Shown here: positions 17,875 to 27,262 of the stretch, piece by piece
How the letters are laid out: every line of letters begins with the position of its first letter
Numbering within the stretch: position 1 is the first letter of the stretch
NCBI RefSeq assembly: GCF_000374445.1
Contig: NZ_KB894417.1
Coordinates: 1-64,000, forward strand
Length of the DNA stretch: 64,000 nucleotides
From: Actinokineospora enzanensis DSM 44649
Lineage (GTDB): Bacteria; Actinomycetota; Actinomycetes; Mycobacteriales; Pseudonocardiaceae
Direction of reading: 5' to 3'
The notes under the pieces: model-generated
Database searches by the model: none
What the model was told of the DNA's origin: nothing
Seen by the model: the letters and a program-made list of their open reading frames with translations, nothing else
Program-made: the position numbers and the translations under genes

Positions 17875-18744
17875 ATGACCAGTGGGGCCATCGCACCAGA
17901 GGGCCGCGACCAGGGCACCCGGCGGGTGCTGCGCGACCTCGCCGACGCCCGCCGCGGCGACCCGACCGGCCCCGGCCTGGCGCTGGCCAGCCAGCTGGAC
18001 GCGGTCGAGGCGGCGATCCAGTACGCCGAGCGGTTGCAGCAGGGGCAGTTGAGCCTGCGCCAGCAGCTGAGCCGGGCACGCACCGCGATCCGGTCCGCGC
18101 TGGCGGAGAGCACGGTCCCGGACTCCGGCCCGCCACGCCCGCGCCGGTCCGGCGACGACGTGTTCACCCACGCGCGCACCGAGGTCTGCTTCACGCTCAC
18201 CCTGCCCGCCACGGCCGAATGCCTGCGCACCGCCGCGGAGCAATACCGATCGCTGGCGGCACAGGGCATCGCGTTGCGCGCCATCTACCCGCTGCCGGTC
18301 ATCGCCGCGCCCGGGGTCGCCGAACACCTGGAACTGGCCGACGAGCTGGGCGTCCGCTACCGCTTCGCCCCCGCCGCCCCGGTGTTCATGGCGGTGATCG
18401 ACCGCGCGGTGGCCTTCGTGGCCGCGGGCCAGACCCCGACCGAACGCACCGAACTCGTCTTCCGCGACCGGGACGAGGTGGGACTGCTGGCCGCCGCGTT
18501 CGAACAGTCCTGGTCGGCGGCGGGTCGTTCTTCCGCGGCCACGCCCGGGGTACGGCTCACCGCCGAACAGCTGACCGTGCTGCGCACCATGAGCTCCGGC
18601 GCCAAGGACGAGGCGATCGCCCGCGAGCTGGGCATCTCGCCACGCACCCTGACCCGCGTCATCTCGTCGATCATGGACGCCCTGGACGCCCGCAGCCGCT
18701 TCGAGGCAGGCGCCCGCGCCTCCCGCCTCGGCCTGCTCGACTGA
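17875..18744 (+). CDS. LuxR-type HTH regulator, candidate cluster regulator
   Basis: 289 residues, ATG 17875 with CCGGAGGGAC upstream. The C-terminus carries a LuxR/GerE helix-turn-helix (LTAEQLTVLRTMSSGAKDEA, IARELGISPRTLTRVISSIM). The middle (about residues 100-200) resembles the TrmB/PLD-like sensor region of actinomycete regulators (TAAEQYRSLAAQGIALRAIY, ADELGVRYRFA). The N-terminus is a helical coiled segment with LQQGQLSLRQQLSRAR. Next plus-strand gene is psuG, 633 bp downstream, where tandem 21-bp repeats suggest an activator site. Confidence 0.85.
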   Translation: MTSGAIAPEGRDQGTRRVLRDLADARRGDPTGPGLALASQLDAVEAAIQYAERLQQGQLSLRQQLSRARTAIRSALAESTVPDSGPPRPRRSGDDVFTHARTEVCFTLTLPATAECLRTAAEQYRSLAAQGIALRAIYPLPVIAAPGVAEHLELADELGVRYRFAPAAPVFMAVIDRAVAFVAAGQTPTERTELVFRDRDEVGLLAAAFEQSWSAAGRSSAATPGVRLTAEQLTVLRTMSSGAKDEAIARELGISPRTLTRVISSIMDALDARSRFEAGARASRLGLLD

Positions 18745-18985
18745 GTCTTTTCGTCCCGCCACCCGTCCCCTCATTCCCGCCCGACACGGTTCCCGACCTG
18801 GCAACCGCACCGTTACCAGGGCACCGCGACCGTCGCGGGACAGACCGTGACAGGCAGGCGAGACACCGCCCGTCAACTCGTTCCGGGACCAGGAGAACGC
18901 AACAACCCGGTCGGACCCGGTAGTTCCACGGAAAAAACGGAACACGACCGGTGCCCAGGAACGGGCCGCAGGCTTCCCGACACAC

Positions 18986-19018
18986 GCCGCCCGGGTGGGG
19001 ATCCGCCACCCGGGCGGC
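18986..19018. terminator. Strong hairpin downstream of the LuxR-type gene
   Basis: GCCGCCCGGGTGG (18986-18998) and its perfect complement (19006-19018) enclose GGATCCG. It is 240 bases after the regulator stop and 360 before psuG, so it is either a terminator or an attenuating structure. Confidence 0.6.
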
Positions 19019-19302
19019 GGCGGGTGTCCGGACCGGGCACCGCGACCGCCGGGCCGACGGCACCGGAAAGCGCCCGTTCCCATGCCGTCCCTCCTCATGT
19101 CGCGGTGTCCCGACCGACCTGGCGGCACGACCCACCAGCGGGTCGAACCACCGATTCCGAGGCAACCACACCCGCGCGCGCCCGCGGACCATCGTGGCGA
19201 CTTCTGGTCAGGCGAGTTGTGGCCACCGTTTCACCTGGACTCGCGGCGCGCCGGTCGATCACGATGGGTGTCGACCCGCGACGACCCGGTGTCCCACGGG
19301 AC

Positions 19303-19336
19303 TCCCGGAAATCCCGGCCCGAGTCCCGGAAATCCC
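19303..19336 (+). promoter_or_regulatory. Tandem 21-bp direct repeats upstream of psuG
   Basis: TCCCGGAAATCCC occurs at 19303-19315 and again at 19324-19336, exactly 21 bp apart, that is two helical turns. A third, partial GAGAATCCC follows at about 19346. They end about 42 bases before the GTG of psuG. Same-face tandem sites of this kind are typical of activator binding. Confidence 0.5.
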
Positions 19337-19377
19337 ACACCGGGCGAGAATCCCAGCGAGGAAGCCGAGGAACCACC

Positions 19378-20298
19378 GTGTCCGAGTTGCTCGACATCAG
19401 CGAGGAAGTGCGCGACGCCCTGGCGGACGGCCTGCCCGTGGTGGCCCTGGAGTCCACCGTGATCGCGCACGGCATGGCCTACCCGGGGAACGTGGAGACC
19501 GCGCTGGCGATCGAGAAGGCGGTGCGGGACGCCGGTGCCGTGCCCGCCACCGTCGCCATCGCCGACGGCCGGTTCGCGGTCGGCCTGGACGAGTCCGCCA
19601 TCGAGCGGTTCGCCACCACCGCGGGCATTCCCAAGGTCAGCAGCCGCGACATCGGGCCGCGCCTGGCGGGCGGCGGCCTCGGCGCGACGACCGTGGCGTC
19701 CACTGTGGTCGCCGCGGACCTGGCGGGCATCCCGGTGTTCTCGACCGCGGGCATCGGCGGCGTACACCGGGGCGTGACCGAGACGCTGGACATCTCCGCC
19801 GATCTCGTGCAGTTCACCCGCAGCCGGGTCGCTGTCGTCTGCGCGGGTGCCAAGAGCATCCTCGACCTCGGGCTCACCCTGGAGTACCTGGAGACCCTGG
19901 GCGTCCCGGTCGTCGGCTACCGCTACGACGACTTCCCCGCGTTCTACGTCCGTTCGTCGGGATTCAAGGTGCCGCAACGGATCGACGACCTCGCCGACAT
20001 CGCCCGCGCCATCCGGCTGCACTGGGCGGCTGGCCTACCGGGCGGCCTGCTGGTCACCGCGCCGATCGACGAGGCCGACGCGCTCGACGGCGGCGAGATC
20101 GAGCAGGTCATCCAGCACGCGCTGACCAGCGCCGACGAGGCGGGCGTCACCGGCCCGGCGATCACCCCGTTCCTGATGAAGGCCGTGTCGAAGGCGACCC
20201 AGGGCCGCAGCGCGACCGCGAACCGGGCCGTGCTGATCAGCACCGCGCGGCTCGCCGGGCAGCTCGCCGTCGCCTACGCCGAGGGCGGTGCCGCGTGA
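19378..20298 (+). CDS. psuG: PsuG-type pseudouridine-5-phosphate glycosidase / C-glycosynthase
   Basis: 306 residues from GTG 19378 with GAGGAAGCCGAGGAACC upstream. Full-length PsuG/YeiN family: [16 protein letters not shown] with the catalytic Glu25, GGVHRG at 127-132, the Asp of TLDISADL at 138, and the ring-opening Lys159 in [18 protein letters not shown]. The family reversibly joins ribose-5-phosphate and uracil through a C-C bond. In catabolic loci psuG is paired with the kinase psuK; here a HAD phosphatase follows instead, overlapping by four bases, as in AlnA/AlnB of alnumycin biosynthesis. I therefore infer a synthetic C-ribosylating role in the downstream cluster. The nucleobase-like acceptor is unknown. 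Confidence 0.9.
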   Translation: MSELLDISEEVRDALADGLPVVALESTVIAHGMAYPGNVETALAIEKAVRDAGAVPATVAIADGRFAVGLDESAIERFATTAGIPKVSSRDIGPRLAGGGLGATTVASTVVAADLAGIPVFSTAGIGGVHRGVTETLDISADLVQFTRSRVAVVCAGAKSILDLGLTLEYLETLGVPVVGYRYDDFPAFYVRSSGFKVPQRIDDLADIARAIRLHWAAGLPGGLLVTAPIDEADALDGGEIEQVIQHALTSADEAGVTGPAITPFLMKAVSKATQGRSATANRAVLISTARLAGQLAVAYAEGGAA

Positions 20299-20987
20299 GC
20301 GAACACGTCTTCGGCGCCGTCTTCGACCTCGACGGCACGCTCGCCGACACCCCCGCCGCCATCTCCGGCCTGTTGCGACGCGTCTCGGACGAGTTCGGCC
20401 GCCCACGCACCGAGGACGAGGTCCGCCCGACCATCGGGAAACCGCTGGAACCGGCGGTGGCCGGGCTGATCGACCGCCCGGTCGACCACGCGGACACCAC
20501 CTCCGCCGTCGCCCGCTACCGCGAGCTGTTCGAACGCGAGGTGCTCGGCCGAGGCCCGGACCTGCTGTTCCCCGGTGTCACCGACGGCCTGCACGAGCTG
20601 CGCGCGCGAGGCATCGGCCTGGCCGTCGGCACGTCGAAGATCACCCGCTCGGCCGAGCAGCTGCTGACCGCGACCAACATCCGCCACCTGTTCCACCCGG
20701 TGATCGGCAACGACCAGGTGGAACATCCGAAACCCCATCCGGACATGGGACTGCGCGCCGCGGCGGAACTGGGACTGCGGCCGGAGTCCTGTGCCTACAT
20801 CGGCGACACCGAGACCGACATGCGCATGGCGTCCGCCGCCGGGTTGCGCCCGGTCGCGGTCACCTACGGCGTCGCCCCGGCCGCCGCGCTGGCCGCCGAG
20901 CCGGAGGTGGTGCTGTGCCACACCTTCACCGACGTGGTGAGCACCCTGCTCGACCTCGTCTACACCCCGGTCGCCACCCGCGGCTGA
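20295..20987 (+). CDS. HAD-family phosphatase (AlnB-like, candidate 5-phosphatase)
   Basis: 230 residues from GTG 20295, overlapping the psuG stop (GTGA). HAD motifs: [11 protein letters not shown] with nucleophile Asp11 and acid Asp13, motif II Thr in [12 protein letters not shown], motif III Lys in HPKPHPDMG, and motif [11 protein letters not shown]. The C1 cap resembles phosphoglycolate phosphatase and pseudouridine-5-phosphatases. Tight coupling to PsuG suggests removal of the 5-phosphate from the C-ribosylated product. A simple phosphoglycolate phosphatase role is less likely given the context. Confidence 0.88.
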   Translation: MSEHVFGAVFDLDGTLADTPAAISGLLRRVSDEFGRPRTEDEVRPTIGKPLEPAVAGLIDRPVDHADTTSAVARYRELFEREVLGRGPDLLFPGVTDGLHELRARGIGLAVGTSKITRSAEQLLTATNIRHLFHPVIGNDQVEHPKPHPDMGLRAAAELGLRPESCAYIGDTETDMRMASAAGLRPVAVTYGVAPAAALAAEPEVVLCHTFTDVVSTLLDLVYTPVATRG

Positions 20988-21020
20988 CCGGCCTCCACCC
21001 ACCGCGAGAAGAAGAAAGCC

Positions 21021-22439
21021 ATGACCAGCGAATCCATCGCGAGTACACATGAGACAGCCGTGCCGGAGGAATCCGGTGCCATCCGGGGCAAGAAGGCCTG
21101 GGCGTTGGCCCTGCTCGGCACCGGGCTGTTCCTGGCCACATTGGACTTCTCCATCGTCTACGTCGCCCTGCCCAGCATCGGCGACGGTCTGGCGTTGTCG
21201 GAGGCGAACCTGCAATGGGTCGTGAGCGGGTATGCCATCTTCTTCGCCGGGTTCCTGCTGATCGGCGGCCGCGCGGGTGACCGGTTCGGCGCCCGGCGGG
21301 TGTTCATCCTGGCCACCGCCCTGTTCGGGATCAGCTCGCTGGCGGCGGGACTCTCGGACAACTTCACCCTCCTGGTGATCGCCCGCGCGGTCCAGGGAAT
21401 CGGGGCGGGACTGCTCGACCCGTCCACCCTCGGTCTCATCCAGCGGATCTTCCCGGCCGGGCCGCAACGCAACCGGGCCATGTCGGTATGGGGCGCGGTC
21501 GGCGCGATCGGCCTGGTCGGCGGCGTGGTCCTGGGCGGGCTGCTGGCGTCGATCTCCTGGCAGTGGGTGTTCTTCGCGACCGTTCCGGTGGCGGCGATCG
21601 CCGTGGTCAGCGCGTTCTTCCTACTGCCAAGCGACAAGGACTCCCCGCAGGGGACAGGTTCGCTCAACGTGCTGTCCGGGGTACTCGGGACCGGCGCGAT
21701 CCTGTTGCTGGTACTGGGACTGACCCGGCTGGCCGACGTCGGGCTCACCAGCACGACCGCGGCCTCGTTCGGCGGGTTCGTGGTGCTGGCCGTCGCCTGG
21801 GTCATCCGGGAACGCACCAGTTCCAACCCGTTGATCGCCCGCGCGCTGTTGCGGACCCGTTCCCTGGTGGTCGCCTGCGCGGTCGACGCCTGCTACGCGC
21901 TGAGCGTGGGCGTGCAGTTCTTCGTGGTCACACTGTTCCTGCAGGAGCAGGCGGGCTACAGCGCGCTGGCGGCGGGGCTCGGGTTCCTGCCGCTGACCGT
22001 CAGCGTCATCGTCGGCAACATCATCGGCGACCGGTTCATCGGCAACCGCGGCCCGCGCGCAATGATCATCGTCGGGCTGTCCACCGCCGCGGTGGGCATG
22101 ATCCTGCTGGCGCTCAGCACCCATCTCGACGGCTACCTCGCCGGTCAGCTGCCCGGCCTGCTGCTGTCCGGTCTGGGCAACGGCATCGCGTTCCCGGCCA
22201 TGTTCCTCTACGCGACATCCCAGGTGGAACCGGAGAACCAGGGCGTCGGCGCGGCACTGATCACCACGACCCAGTACGTGTTCAGCGCACTCGGCCTGGC
22301 CTTGCTGGTGATCGTCCTCGGGGTCCACCCGGACCTGGGCGACTACACCACCGCGTTCGCGGGCATCGGCGCGCTGGCATTGCTCGGCGCGGTCATCGGC
22401 GCGGTGGCCATCCGCCGCCCGGCCGCGCAACCCGTCTGA
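21021..22439 (+). CDS. MFS exporter, DHA2 family, within the cluster
   Basis: 472 residues, ATG 21021. Fourteen predicted spans; LATLDFSIVYVALPSIGDGL, the GRAGDRFGARRVFIL loop and GAVGAIGLVGGVVLGGLLAS match DHA2 antiporters. It lies 33 bp after the phosphatase in the same operon, so it likely exports the pathway product and gives self-resistance. A hairpin follows at 22469-22500. Confidence 0.9.
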   Translation: MTSESIASTHETAVPEESGAIRGKKAWALALLGTGLFLATLDFSIVYVALPSIGDGLALSEANLQWVVSGYAIFFAGFLLIGGRAGDRFGARRVFILATALFGISSLAAGLSDNFTLLVIARAVQGIGAGLLDPSTLGLIQRIFPAGPQRNRAMSVWGAVGAIGLVGGVVLGGLLASISWQWVFFATVPVAAIAVVSAFFLLPSDKDSPQGTGSLNVLSGVLGTGAILLLVLGLTRLADVGLTSTTAASFGGFVVLAVAWVIRERTSSNPLIARALLRTRSLVVACAVDACYALSVGVQFFVVTLFLQEQAGYSALAAGLGFLPLTVSVIVGNIIGDRFIGNRGPRAMIIVGLSTAAVGMILLALSTHLDGYLAGQLPGLLLSGLGNGIAFPAMFLYATSQVEPENQGVGAALITTTQYVFSALGLALLVIVLGVHPDLGDYTTAFAGIGALALLGAVIGAVAIRRPAAQPV

Positions 22440-22468
22440 CCCTAAACCACTGCTCCACCCCCACGGCG

Positions 22469-22500
22469 CCTGCCGTCGGGCCATCCGGCCCGGCGGCAGG
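22469..22500 (+). terminator. Hairpin inside the operon, between exporter and VOC gene
   Basis: CCTGCCGTCGGGCC (22469-22482) pairs with GGCCCGGCGGCAGG (22487-22500) with one T-G pair and an ATCC loop. It may end part of the transcripts and divide the operon into two expression units. Confidence 0.55.
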
Positions 22501-22564
22501 TTCCGCATGCCCGGACCTTTTCGCACACGCCGAAAAGAAATCCCGCGAAAGAAACGGAACTCCG

Positions 22565-23029
22565 ATGGAAATCCTGGCCAGCAGGCTCGTCATCCGCCCC
22601 ACCGACCCGGAGGCGAGCCGGGTCTTCTACCGCGACCGCCTCGGTTTACCGGTGTTCCAGGAGTTCGGGACCGGCCCGGAACGCGGCACCGTGTTCCACC
22701 TCGGCGGCGGGTTCCTGGAACTGGTGGGACGCTCGCCGGTCCCGGTGGCGGACCGGCCCGCGCTCTGGCTGCAGGTGCGGAACCTGGCAGCCACCAGGGC
22801 GGACCTGCTGGCCAACGGCGTGACACCGGTCCGCGACGCCCGCGTGGAGCCCTGGGGGTTGTGGGAGCTGCACATCGCGGACCCGGACGGGGTGCTGATC
22901 TACGTCGTGGAGGTCCCGCGCGACCATCGGTTCCGGCACGGCGTCCCGGTACCCGAGTTCGAGGCGCCGGTGCCGTTGGCGGAACAGATCCGGAACACCG
23001 GGAAAGAATATGCGGAGAGCCGGTCATGA
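22565..23029 (+). CDS. VOC-superfamily protein (glyoxalase/bleomycin-resistance fold)
   Basis: 154 residues, ATG 22565. Two beta-alpha-beta-beta-beta modules: LVIRPTDPEASRVFYRDRLG with GTVFHLGGGFLELVG, and LWLQVRNLAATRADLLANGV with WGLWELHIADPDGVLIYVVE. Metal ligands expected in the family are partly visible (His in VFHLGG, Glu in LWELHI, Glu in YVVE). It could be a metal-dependent tailoring enzyme or a binding protein for self-protection. A TTA codon lies at 22646-22648. The stop overlaps the next start. Confidence 0.85.
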   Translation: MEILASRLVIRPTDPEASRVFYRDRLGLPVFQEFGTGPERGTVFHLGGGFLELVGRSPVPVADRPALWLQVRNLAATRADLLANGVTPVRDARVEPWGLWELHIADPDGVLIYVVEVPRDHRFRHGVPVPEFEAPVPLAEQIRNTGKEYAESRS

Positions 23030-23499
23030 CCCTCTATGTCGAGGGCGCCGACTCCTATCTCGGTATCCGGGAGACCGCGGAATCGGTGCGCATCGGGGCG
23101 AACGAATGCCGCATGCTCATCCCTACCGACGCGACCGGCGACCGCCTGGGACTGTTCTCGCTCTCCCTGGCGCCGAACGGGCCGCACGCCCGGCCGCACT
23201 ACCACCGGGTGATGACCGAGCTGTTCATCGTCCACTCCGGAGAGGTCCGGCTGACCAGGGGCGACGAGGAGGTCACCGGGACCGCGGGCACCGCGCTCTA
23301 CGTCCCGCCCGGCGCCCCGCACGGGTTCGCCAACACCTCCGGCGAGCAGGCCGAGCTGTTGATCGCGTTCGTCCCCGGCCTGCACCGGGAGCGGTTCTTC
23401 CGCGGCCTGGCCGATCTGATCGACCTCGACACCGCGCCGACCCCGGCCGAGCTGGCGGAGTTCGCCACCCGGTTCGACCAATACACCGTACGAGAGTAG
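23026..23499 (+). CDS. Cupin-domain protein
   Basis: 157 residues, ATG overlapping the VOC stop. Single cupin: motif 1 GPHARPHYHRVMTELFIVHS with two His and a Glu, motif 2 YVPPGAPHGFANTS with a His, enough to bind a metal. C-terminal helices (AELAEFATRFDQYTV) resemble the quercetin 2,3-dioxygenase-like cupin family. The reaction is unknown; small cupins in biosynthetic clusters act as isomerases, cyclases or dioxygenases. Confidence 0.87.
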   Translation: MTLYVEGADSYLGIRETAESVRIGANECRMLIPTDATGDRLGLFSLSLAPNGPHARPHYHRVMTELFIVHSGEVRLTRGDEEVTGTAGTALYVPPGAPHGFANTSGEQAELLIAFVPGLHRERFFRGLADLIDLDTAPTPAELAEFATRFDQYTVRE

Positions 23500-23522
23500 C
23501 ACCACCCGACCCCTGGGGAGCC

Positions 23523-24656
23523 ATGTTATCCAGCGACCGGACCAGTACAGTCCACACCAGACAGCCGACCGGCAGCCTGGACACCCTCACCGGCCTGCGT
23601 TTCGCGGCCGCGATCCTGGTTTTCGCCACGCACATCTCGGCCAACCGCATGTTCGGCAGCCAGGCCGTCGACGACGCGCTCTTCCTCGTGTTCGGCCGCA
23701 TCGGCTGGTTCAGCGTCACGTTCTTCTTCGTGCTCAGCGGGTTCATCATGGCCTGGTCGCCGCGCGCCGGTGACACCGCCCGTTCGTTCTGGCGCAGGCG
23801 GGCGGCCAAGGTCTTCCCCAACCACCTGGTGACGATGTTCGCCGCGGTGATCCTGATGCTGGCCACCGCGCGGATGGTGAACCCGTCGGCGCTGTGCGCC
23901 AACACCTTCCTGCTCAGCACCTGGTTCCCCAGCCTGCCGATCTACGACTCGCCCAACGGGCTGAGCTGGTCGCTGTGCTGCGAGGCGTTCTTCTACCTCG
24001 CGTTCCCGCTGCTGCACAAGGTGATCCGGCGCATTCCCAGCCGGTGGCTGTGGACCTGCGCGGGCCTGGTCGTGGCTGCCATCATGGTCATACCGGCCGT
24101 GGCGATGACCCTGCCGACCACGCCGGTGACGCCGTGGGCGAGCACGATCCCGTTCTGGCACTACTGGTTGGTCTACAGCCTGCCGCCGGTGCGCGCGCTG
24201 GACTTCGTGCTCGGCATCCTACTGGCCCGGATCGTCCACACCGGACGCTGGATCCCGCTCGGGCTGGGCCCGGCCGCGCTGCTGATGGTGCCCGCGTACG
24301 TGGTGATGCTGGTGGTCCCGCCGCAGTTCGCGATGAACGCGGTCTGCGTGGTGCCGATGGGCCTGCTGGTCGCGGCGGGCGCGGTCGGCGACACCCGGGG
24401 CGCGCGCTCGCCGTTCCGCGCGCGGACCTGGGTACAGCTCGGTGAGCTGTCGTTCGCCTTCTACATGGTGCACGAACTGGTCATCCGCTATGGGCTGCGG
24501 GTGCTCAACGAGAACAAGTACGTGCTGGGCGGGGTGGTGCTGACGGTGTTCTTCTTCGTCACCTCGCTGCTGCTGGCCCGCTTGCTGTACCGGCACGTCG
24601 AGGTGCCCGCGCAGCGCTTCTTCGGCCGACCGCGCGCCGCGCGGACCCTGACCTGA
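23523..24656 (+). CDS. Membrane acyltransferase, acyltransferase-3 family
   Basis: 377 residues, ATG 23523. About ten membrane spans. The N-terminal LDTLTGLRFAAAILVFATHI supplies the family His, followed by VTFFFVLSGFIMAWSPR and the mid-protein SWSLCCEAFFYLAFPLL motif with the conserved Glu; C-terminal LGELSFAFYMVHELVIRY completes the pattern. Members O-acylate sugars or antibiotics such as macrolides. Here it could acylate the product or an intermediate. The second codon is TTA (23526-23528), a possible bldA checkpoint. Confidence 0.9.
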   Translation: MLSSDRTSTVHTRQPTGSLDTLTGLRFAAAILVFATHISANRMFGSQAVDDALFLVFGRIGWFSVTFFFVLSGFIMAWSPRAGDTARSFWRRRAAKVFPNHLVTMFAAVILMLATARMVNPSALCANTFLLSTWFPSLPIYDSPNGLSWSLCCEAFFYLAFPLLHKVIRRIPSRWLWTCAGLVVAAIMVIPAVAMTLPTTPVTPWASTIPFWHYWLVYSLPPVRALDFVLGILLARIVHTGRWIPLGLGPAALLMVPAYVVMLVVPPQFAMNAVCVVPMGLLVAAGAVGDTRGARSPFRARTWVQLGELSFAFYMVHELVIRYGLRVLNENKYVLGGVVLTVFFFVTSLLLARLLYRHVEVPAQRFFGRPRAARTLT

Positions 24657-24668
24657 GGAGATCCCCCG

Positions 24669-25457
24669 ATGATCAAGACCAGAACGCTGGGCGCGGTGCT
24701 CCCGGCCGCCGAGTTCCGGTTCCGTACCGGCCCGGACGGCGTGGCCGTGGCGACCCCGGTGGGCCCGGAGGTGGACGCCCGGATCGTCCGGCTGGACGTG
24801 GTGCGCGTGCCCGCGGGTCGCGTGTGGACCGCGGCGGACGCGCCCGGCGAGGAGAACGTCGCGGTCGTGTTCGCCGGGCACGGCCTGGCCACGTCCGGTC
24901 CCGACACGTCGGCCGTCACCCGCGCCGACACCGTCTACTCCCCCACCGGCGACGGTCTGGCGCTGGCGGCGGGCGGCGAGGGCCTGACCGCGTACGTGTG
25001 GCGGACGGTGCTGCTCGACGGGAGCCGTCCCGGAACCGCTCCCGCCCGGTTCTCCCGGTTGTGGAACGGGACGACCCGGCTGACCGGGTTCGCCGGGACC
25101 GGGCAGGCCGAGGCGTCCGCGCGGACGGCGACGATGAACTTCCTGTTCTGGCCGGGCACCGGCAGCCCGCAGCTGTGCCTGCACTGCGGATACATGCGGC
25201 CGGGCGAGTACTTCAACGTCCACGTGCACCCGGACAGCGAGGAGGCGTTCTTCGTCTTCGAGGGCACCGGACAGCTGCACCTGGACGGCGAGTGGATCGA
25301 CGCCGGGCCCGGGGACGTGCTGTTCGCCGCGCCGGGCGTGCCGCACGGCACCCGGCACCCCGGCGCGCACGACGGCCGGTTCGCCACCTGCGGCGGTCCG
25401 ACGCCGTTCGATCCCGTCCTGTACCGGCGCGCGGGCGTGTCCCCGGAGGTGATCTGA
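24669..25457 (+). CDS. Bicupin-like protein
   Basis: 262 residues, ATG 24669, RBS GAGGAG at 24656-24661. The N-terminal half is a degenerate beta-barrel (RLDVVRVPAGRVWTAADAPG, VAVVFAGHGLA) without obvious metal ligands. The C-terminal half is a full cupin: GEYFNVHVHPDSEEAFFVFE with two His and Glu, and FAAPGVPHGTRHPG with a further His. The layout recalls ureidoglycine aminohydrolase-type bicupins, which would be interesting beside a dihydroorotase/allantoinase-like gene, but similarity is too loose to assign that reaction. Confidence 0.8.
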   Translation: MIKTRTLGAVLPAAEFRFRTGPDGVAVATPVGPEVDARIVRLDVVRVPAGRVWTAADAPGEENVAVVFAGHGLATSGPDTSAVTRADTVYSPTGDGLALAAGGEGLTAYVWRTVLLDGSRPGTAPARFSRLWNGTTRLTGFAGTGQAEASARTATMNFLFWPGTGSPQLCLHCGYMRPGEYFNVHVHPDSEEAFFVFEGTGQLHLDGEWIDAGPGDVLFAAPGVPHGTRHPGAHDGRFATCGGPTPFDPVLYRRAGVSPEVI

Positions 25458-25459
25458 CC

Positions 25460-27262
25460 ATGTGCCGGATCTTCGGCCAGTTCGACGCGGAGACCACGCC
25501 GCACGAGTTGCGTACCGTCTCGGCCCTGTTGCGGCACGGCGGCCCGGACGCGCAGACGCGGCTGGACGGGCCGGGCTGGGGGCTGGGCGCCACCCGGCTG
25601 GCGATCATGGACCTGGACGGCGGCAGCCAGCCGTACGTGCTGGGCGACATCGTGGCGGTGTTCAACGGCGAGATCTACAACCACCGGGCGCTGCGCCGCA
25701 CGCTGCTCGAACGCGGCTACCCGATCCCGGACGAGTGCGACGGGTCGATCATTCCCGCGCTCTACGCCGAGTACGGGCCGGACCTGACCGCGCACCTGGA
25801 CGGCATGTACGCGCTGGCGATCGTGGACCTGCGCGGGGAGCCGCGGCTACTGCTGGCGACCGACGACGTCGGGATGAAACCGCTGTACTACCGGTGGGAC
25901 GCGGTGGGACGACGGTTGCATTTCGCGTCGGAACTGCCCGCGTTGCTGTCGTTCCGGGACGTGGACGCGGTCCCGTCCGAGACGGGACTGGACGACTACC
26001 TGGCGACCAAGACCCCGTTCGGGGAGAACACCCAGTTCCGGGGGATCCACGTGCTACCGCCCGCCGCGACCGCGACGGTGACCCGCGCGGACGGCCTGCG
26101 GGTGGGCAGGCGGACTGCCCGGGTCGGGGCCGCCGAAACGCACACTGTGCATACGACGGATGCGGTGGCAGCGGCGAAGCAGTTGCAGGAGCTGCTGCGG
26201 GAGGAGGTCCGGCGGCTGACGCTGGCGGACGTGCCGATCAGCGTGGTCACCAGCGGCGGCCTGGACTCCAGCCTGGTCACCGCGCTCGCCTCGGAGCATG
26301 TCCCGGAGTTGCACTCGTTCAACATCGCCTACCGGGGCACCTGGCCGCACGACGAACGCGGGTTCGCCACCGAGGTGGCGCGGCGGCACGGCACGCGGCA
26401 CCACCAGGTGGAGATCGATCCGCGCACATTCCCCGAGTTGCTCTCCGACGTGGTGTGGCACCTGGGTCAGCCCAATGCCGACCCGATCACCCTGAGCACC
26501 TACGCCTTGTTCCGAGCGGTGCGGGACGCGGGGTTCAAGGTCGCCCTGACCGGGGACGCGGCCGACGAGCTGTTCGGCGGCTACGACCGCGTCCGCGCAG
26601 CCCTGCGCGCGGACGACTGGATCCCCGACTACGTGCGCTCCCTGTCCGCGATCCCCCGCGTGCGGCGACTCGCCCTCTACACACCGGACTATCGGGCGTT
26701 CGTCACCGAGCAGGGCACTGCCGAGGACCGCATTACCCAACACCTGCGCTCGTCGACACTGTCTCGTCTGGACACGATCACCGAGTTCGAGATCGGTGCC
26801 CGACTCCCCGCCTACCACCTGCGCCGGGTGGACCACCTCAGCATGGCTTCCTCGGTGGAGGTCAGGCTGCCGTTCTGCCAGCCCTCCGTCGTCTCCTACG
26901 CGCGGTCCCTCCCCGCCACACTGAAGGTGACGCCCGAGCGCGGCAAACAGGTCCTCTACGACGCGGCGGCGGGTCTGCTGCCGGACTCGGTCCTGAACCG
27001 GCCCAAGCAGCCGTTCACCCTGCCGATCACCGCGATGCTCACCCCCGGCGAGCCGCTGTGGGACCTCGCCGTCGACCTGCTGACACCGCACCGGATACGG
27101 GCAGGCGGGCAGCTCGACCCGGACGCGGTCGCGGGACTGTTCCGGGACCAGGTGGAACGTCCGGCGGACGACTCGGCGCTGGCGATCTGGTCGCTGCTGA
27201 TCCACGAGCTGTGGCTGGACCAGTTCACCGGTTCCGCCCGTCTGTCCGGGGTGACGGCGTGA
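25460..27262 (+). CDS. Asparagine-synthetase-like glutamine amidotransferase
   Basis: 600 residues, ATG 25460. N-terminal class II glutaminase domain with nucleophile Cys2 (MCRIFGQF), RHGGPDAQT and NGEIYNHRALRR. C-terminal synthetase domain with the pyrophosphate loop SGGLDSSLVTALAS near residue 265 and LTGDAADELFGGYDRVRAAL. Both active sites look intact, so it should use glutamine ammonia and ATP to amidate a carboxylate. In a biosynthetic operon this typically makes an amide on a pathway acid rather than asparagine. Confidence 0.92.
   Translation: MCRIFGQFDAETTPHELRTVSALLRHGGPDAQTRLDGPGWGLGATRLAIMDLDGGSQPYVLGDIVAVFNGEIYNHRALRRTLLERGYPIPDECDGSIIPALYAEYGPDLTAHLDGMYALAIVDLRGEPRLLLATDDVGMKPLYYRWDAVGRRLHFASELPALLSFRDVDAVPSETGLDDYLATKTPFGENTQFRGIHVLPPAATATVTRADGLRVGRRTARVGAAETHTVHTTDAVAAAKQLQELLREEVRRLTLADVPISVVTSGGLDSSLVTALASEHVPELHSFNIAYRGTWPHDERGFATEVARRHGTRHHQVEIDPRTFPELLSDVVWHLGQPNADPITLSTYALFRAVRDAGFKVALTGDAADELFGGYDRVRAALRADDWIPDYVRSLSAIPRVRRLALYTPDYRAFVTEQGTAEDRITQHLRSSTLSRLDTITEFEIGARLPAYHLRRVDHLSMASSVEVRLPFCQPSVVSYARSLPATLKVTPERGKQVLYDAAAGLLPDSVLNRPKQPFTLPITAMLTPGEPLWDLAVDLLTPHRIRAGGQLDPDAVAGLFRDQVERPADDSALAIWSLLIHELWLDQFTGSARLSGVTA

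Larger units (their letters stand above)
18745..19377. other. 633-bp leader region ahead of the biosynthetic operon
   Basis: No gene I can support on either strand. It contains a strong hairpin at 18986-19018 and a pair of direct repeats at 19303-19336. The length is unusual for this window and suggests a regulated promoter or long 5-prime leader for the downstream operon. Confidence 0.6.

Noticed and set aside
18847-19377. Upstream N-terminal extension of psuG to 18847
   Set aside because: The added 177 residues are Arg/Pro/Thr-rich without any domain, pass through the 13-bp hairpin, and the family start fits the GTG at 19378 with its own ribosome site.
19378-20298. Simple pseudouridine catabolism locus
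   Set aside because: No psuK kinase or nucleoside uptake gene is adjacent, while a phosphatase and numerous tailoring-type enzymes are in the same operon.
24824-26400. Long out-of-frame readings through the bicupin, AsnB-like and PrpF-like genes
   Set aside because: Arg/Pro-rich shadows in high-GC DNA; the other frame encodes recognisable enzymes with intact motifs.
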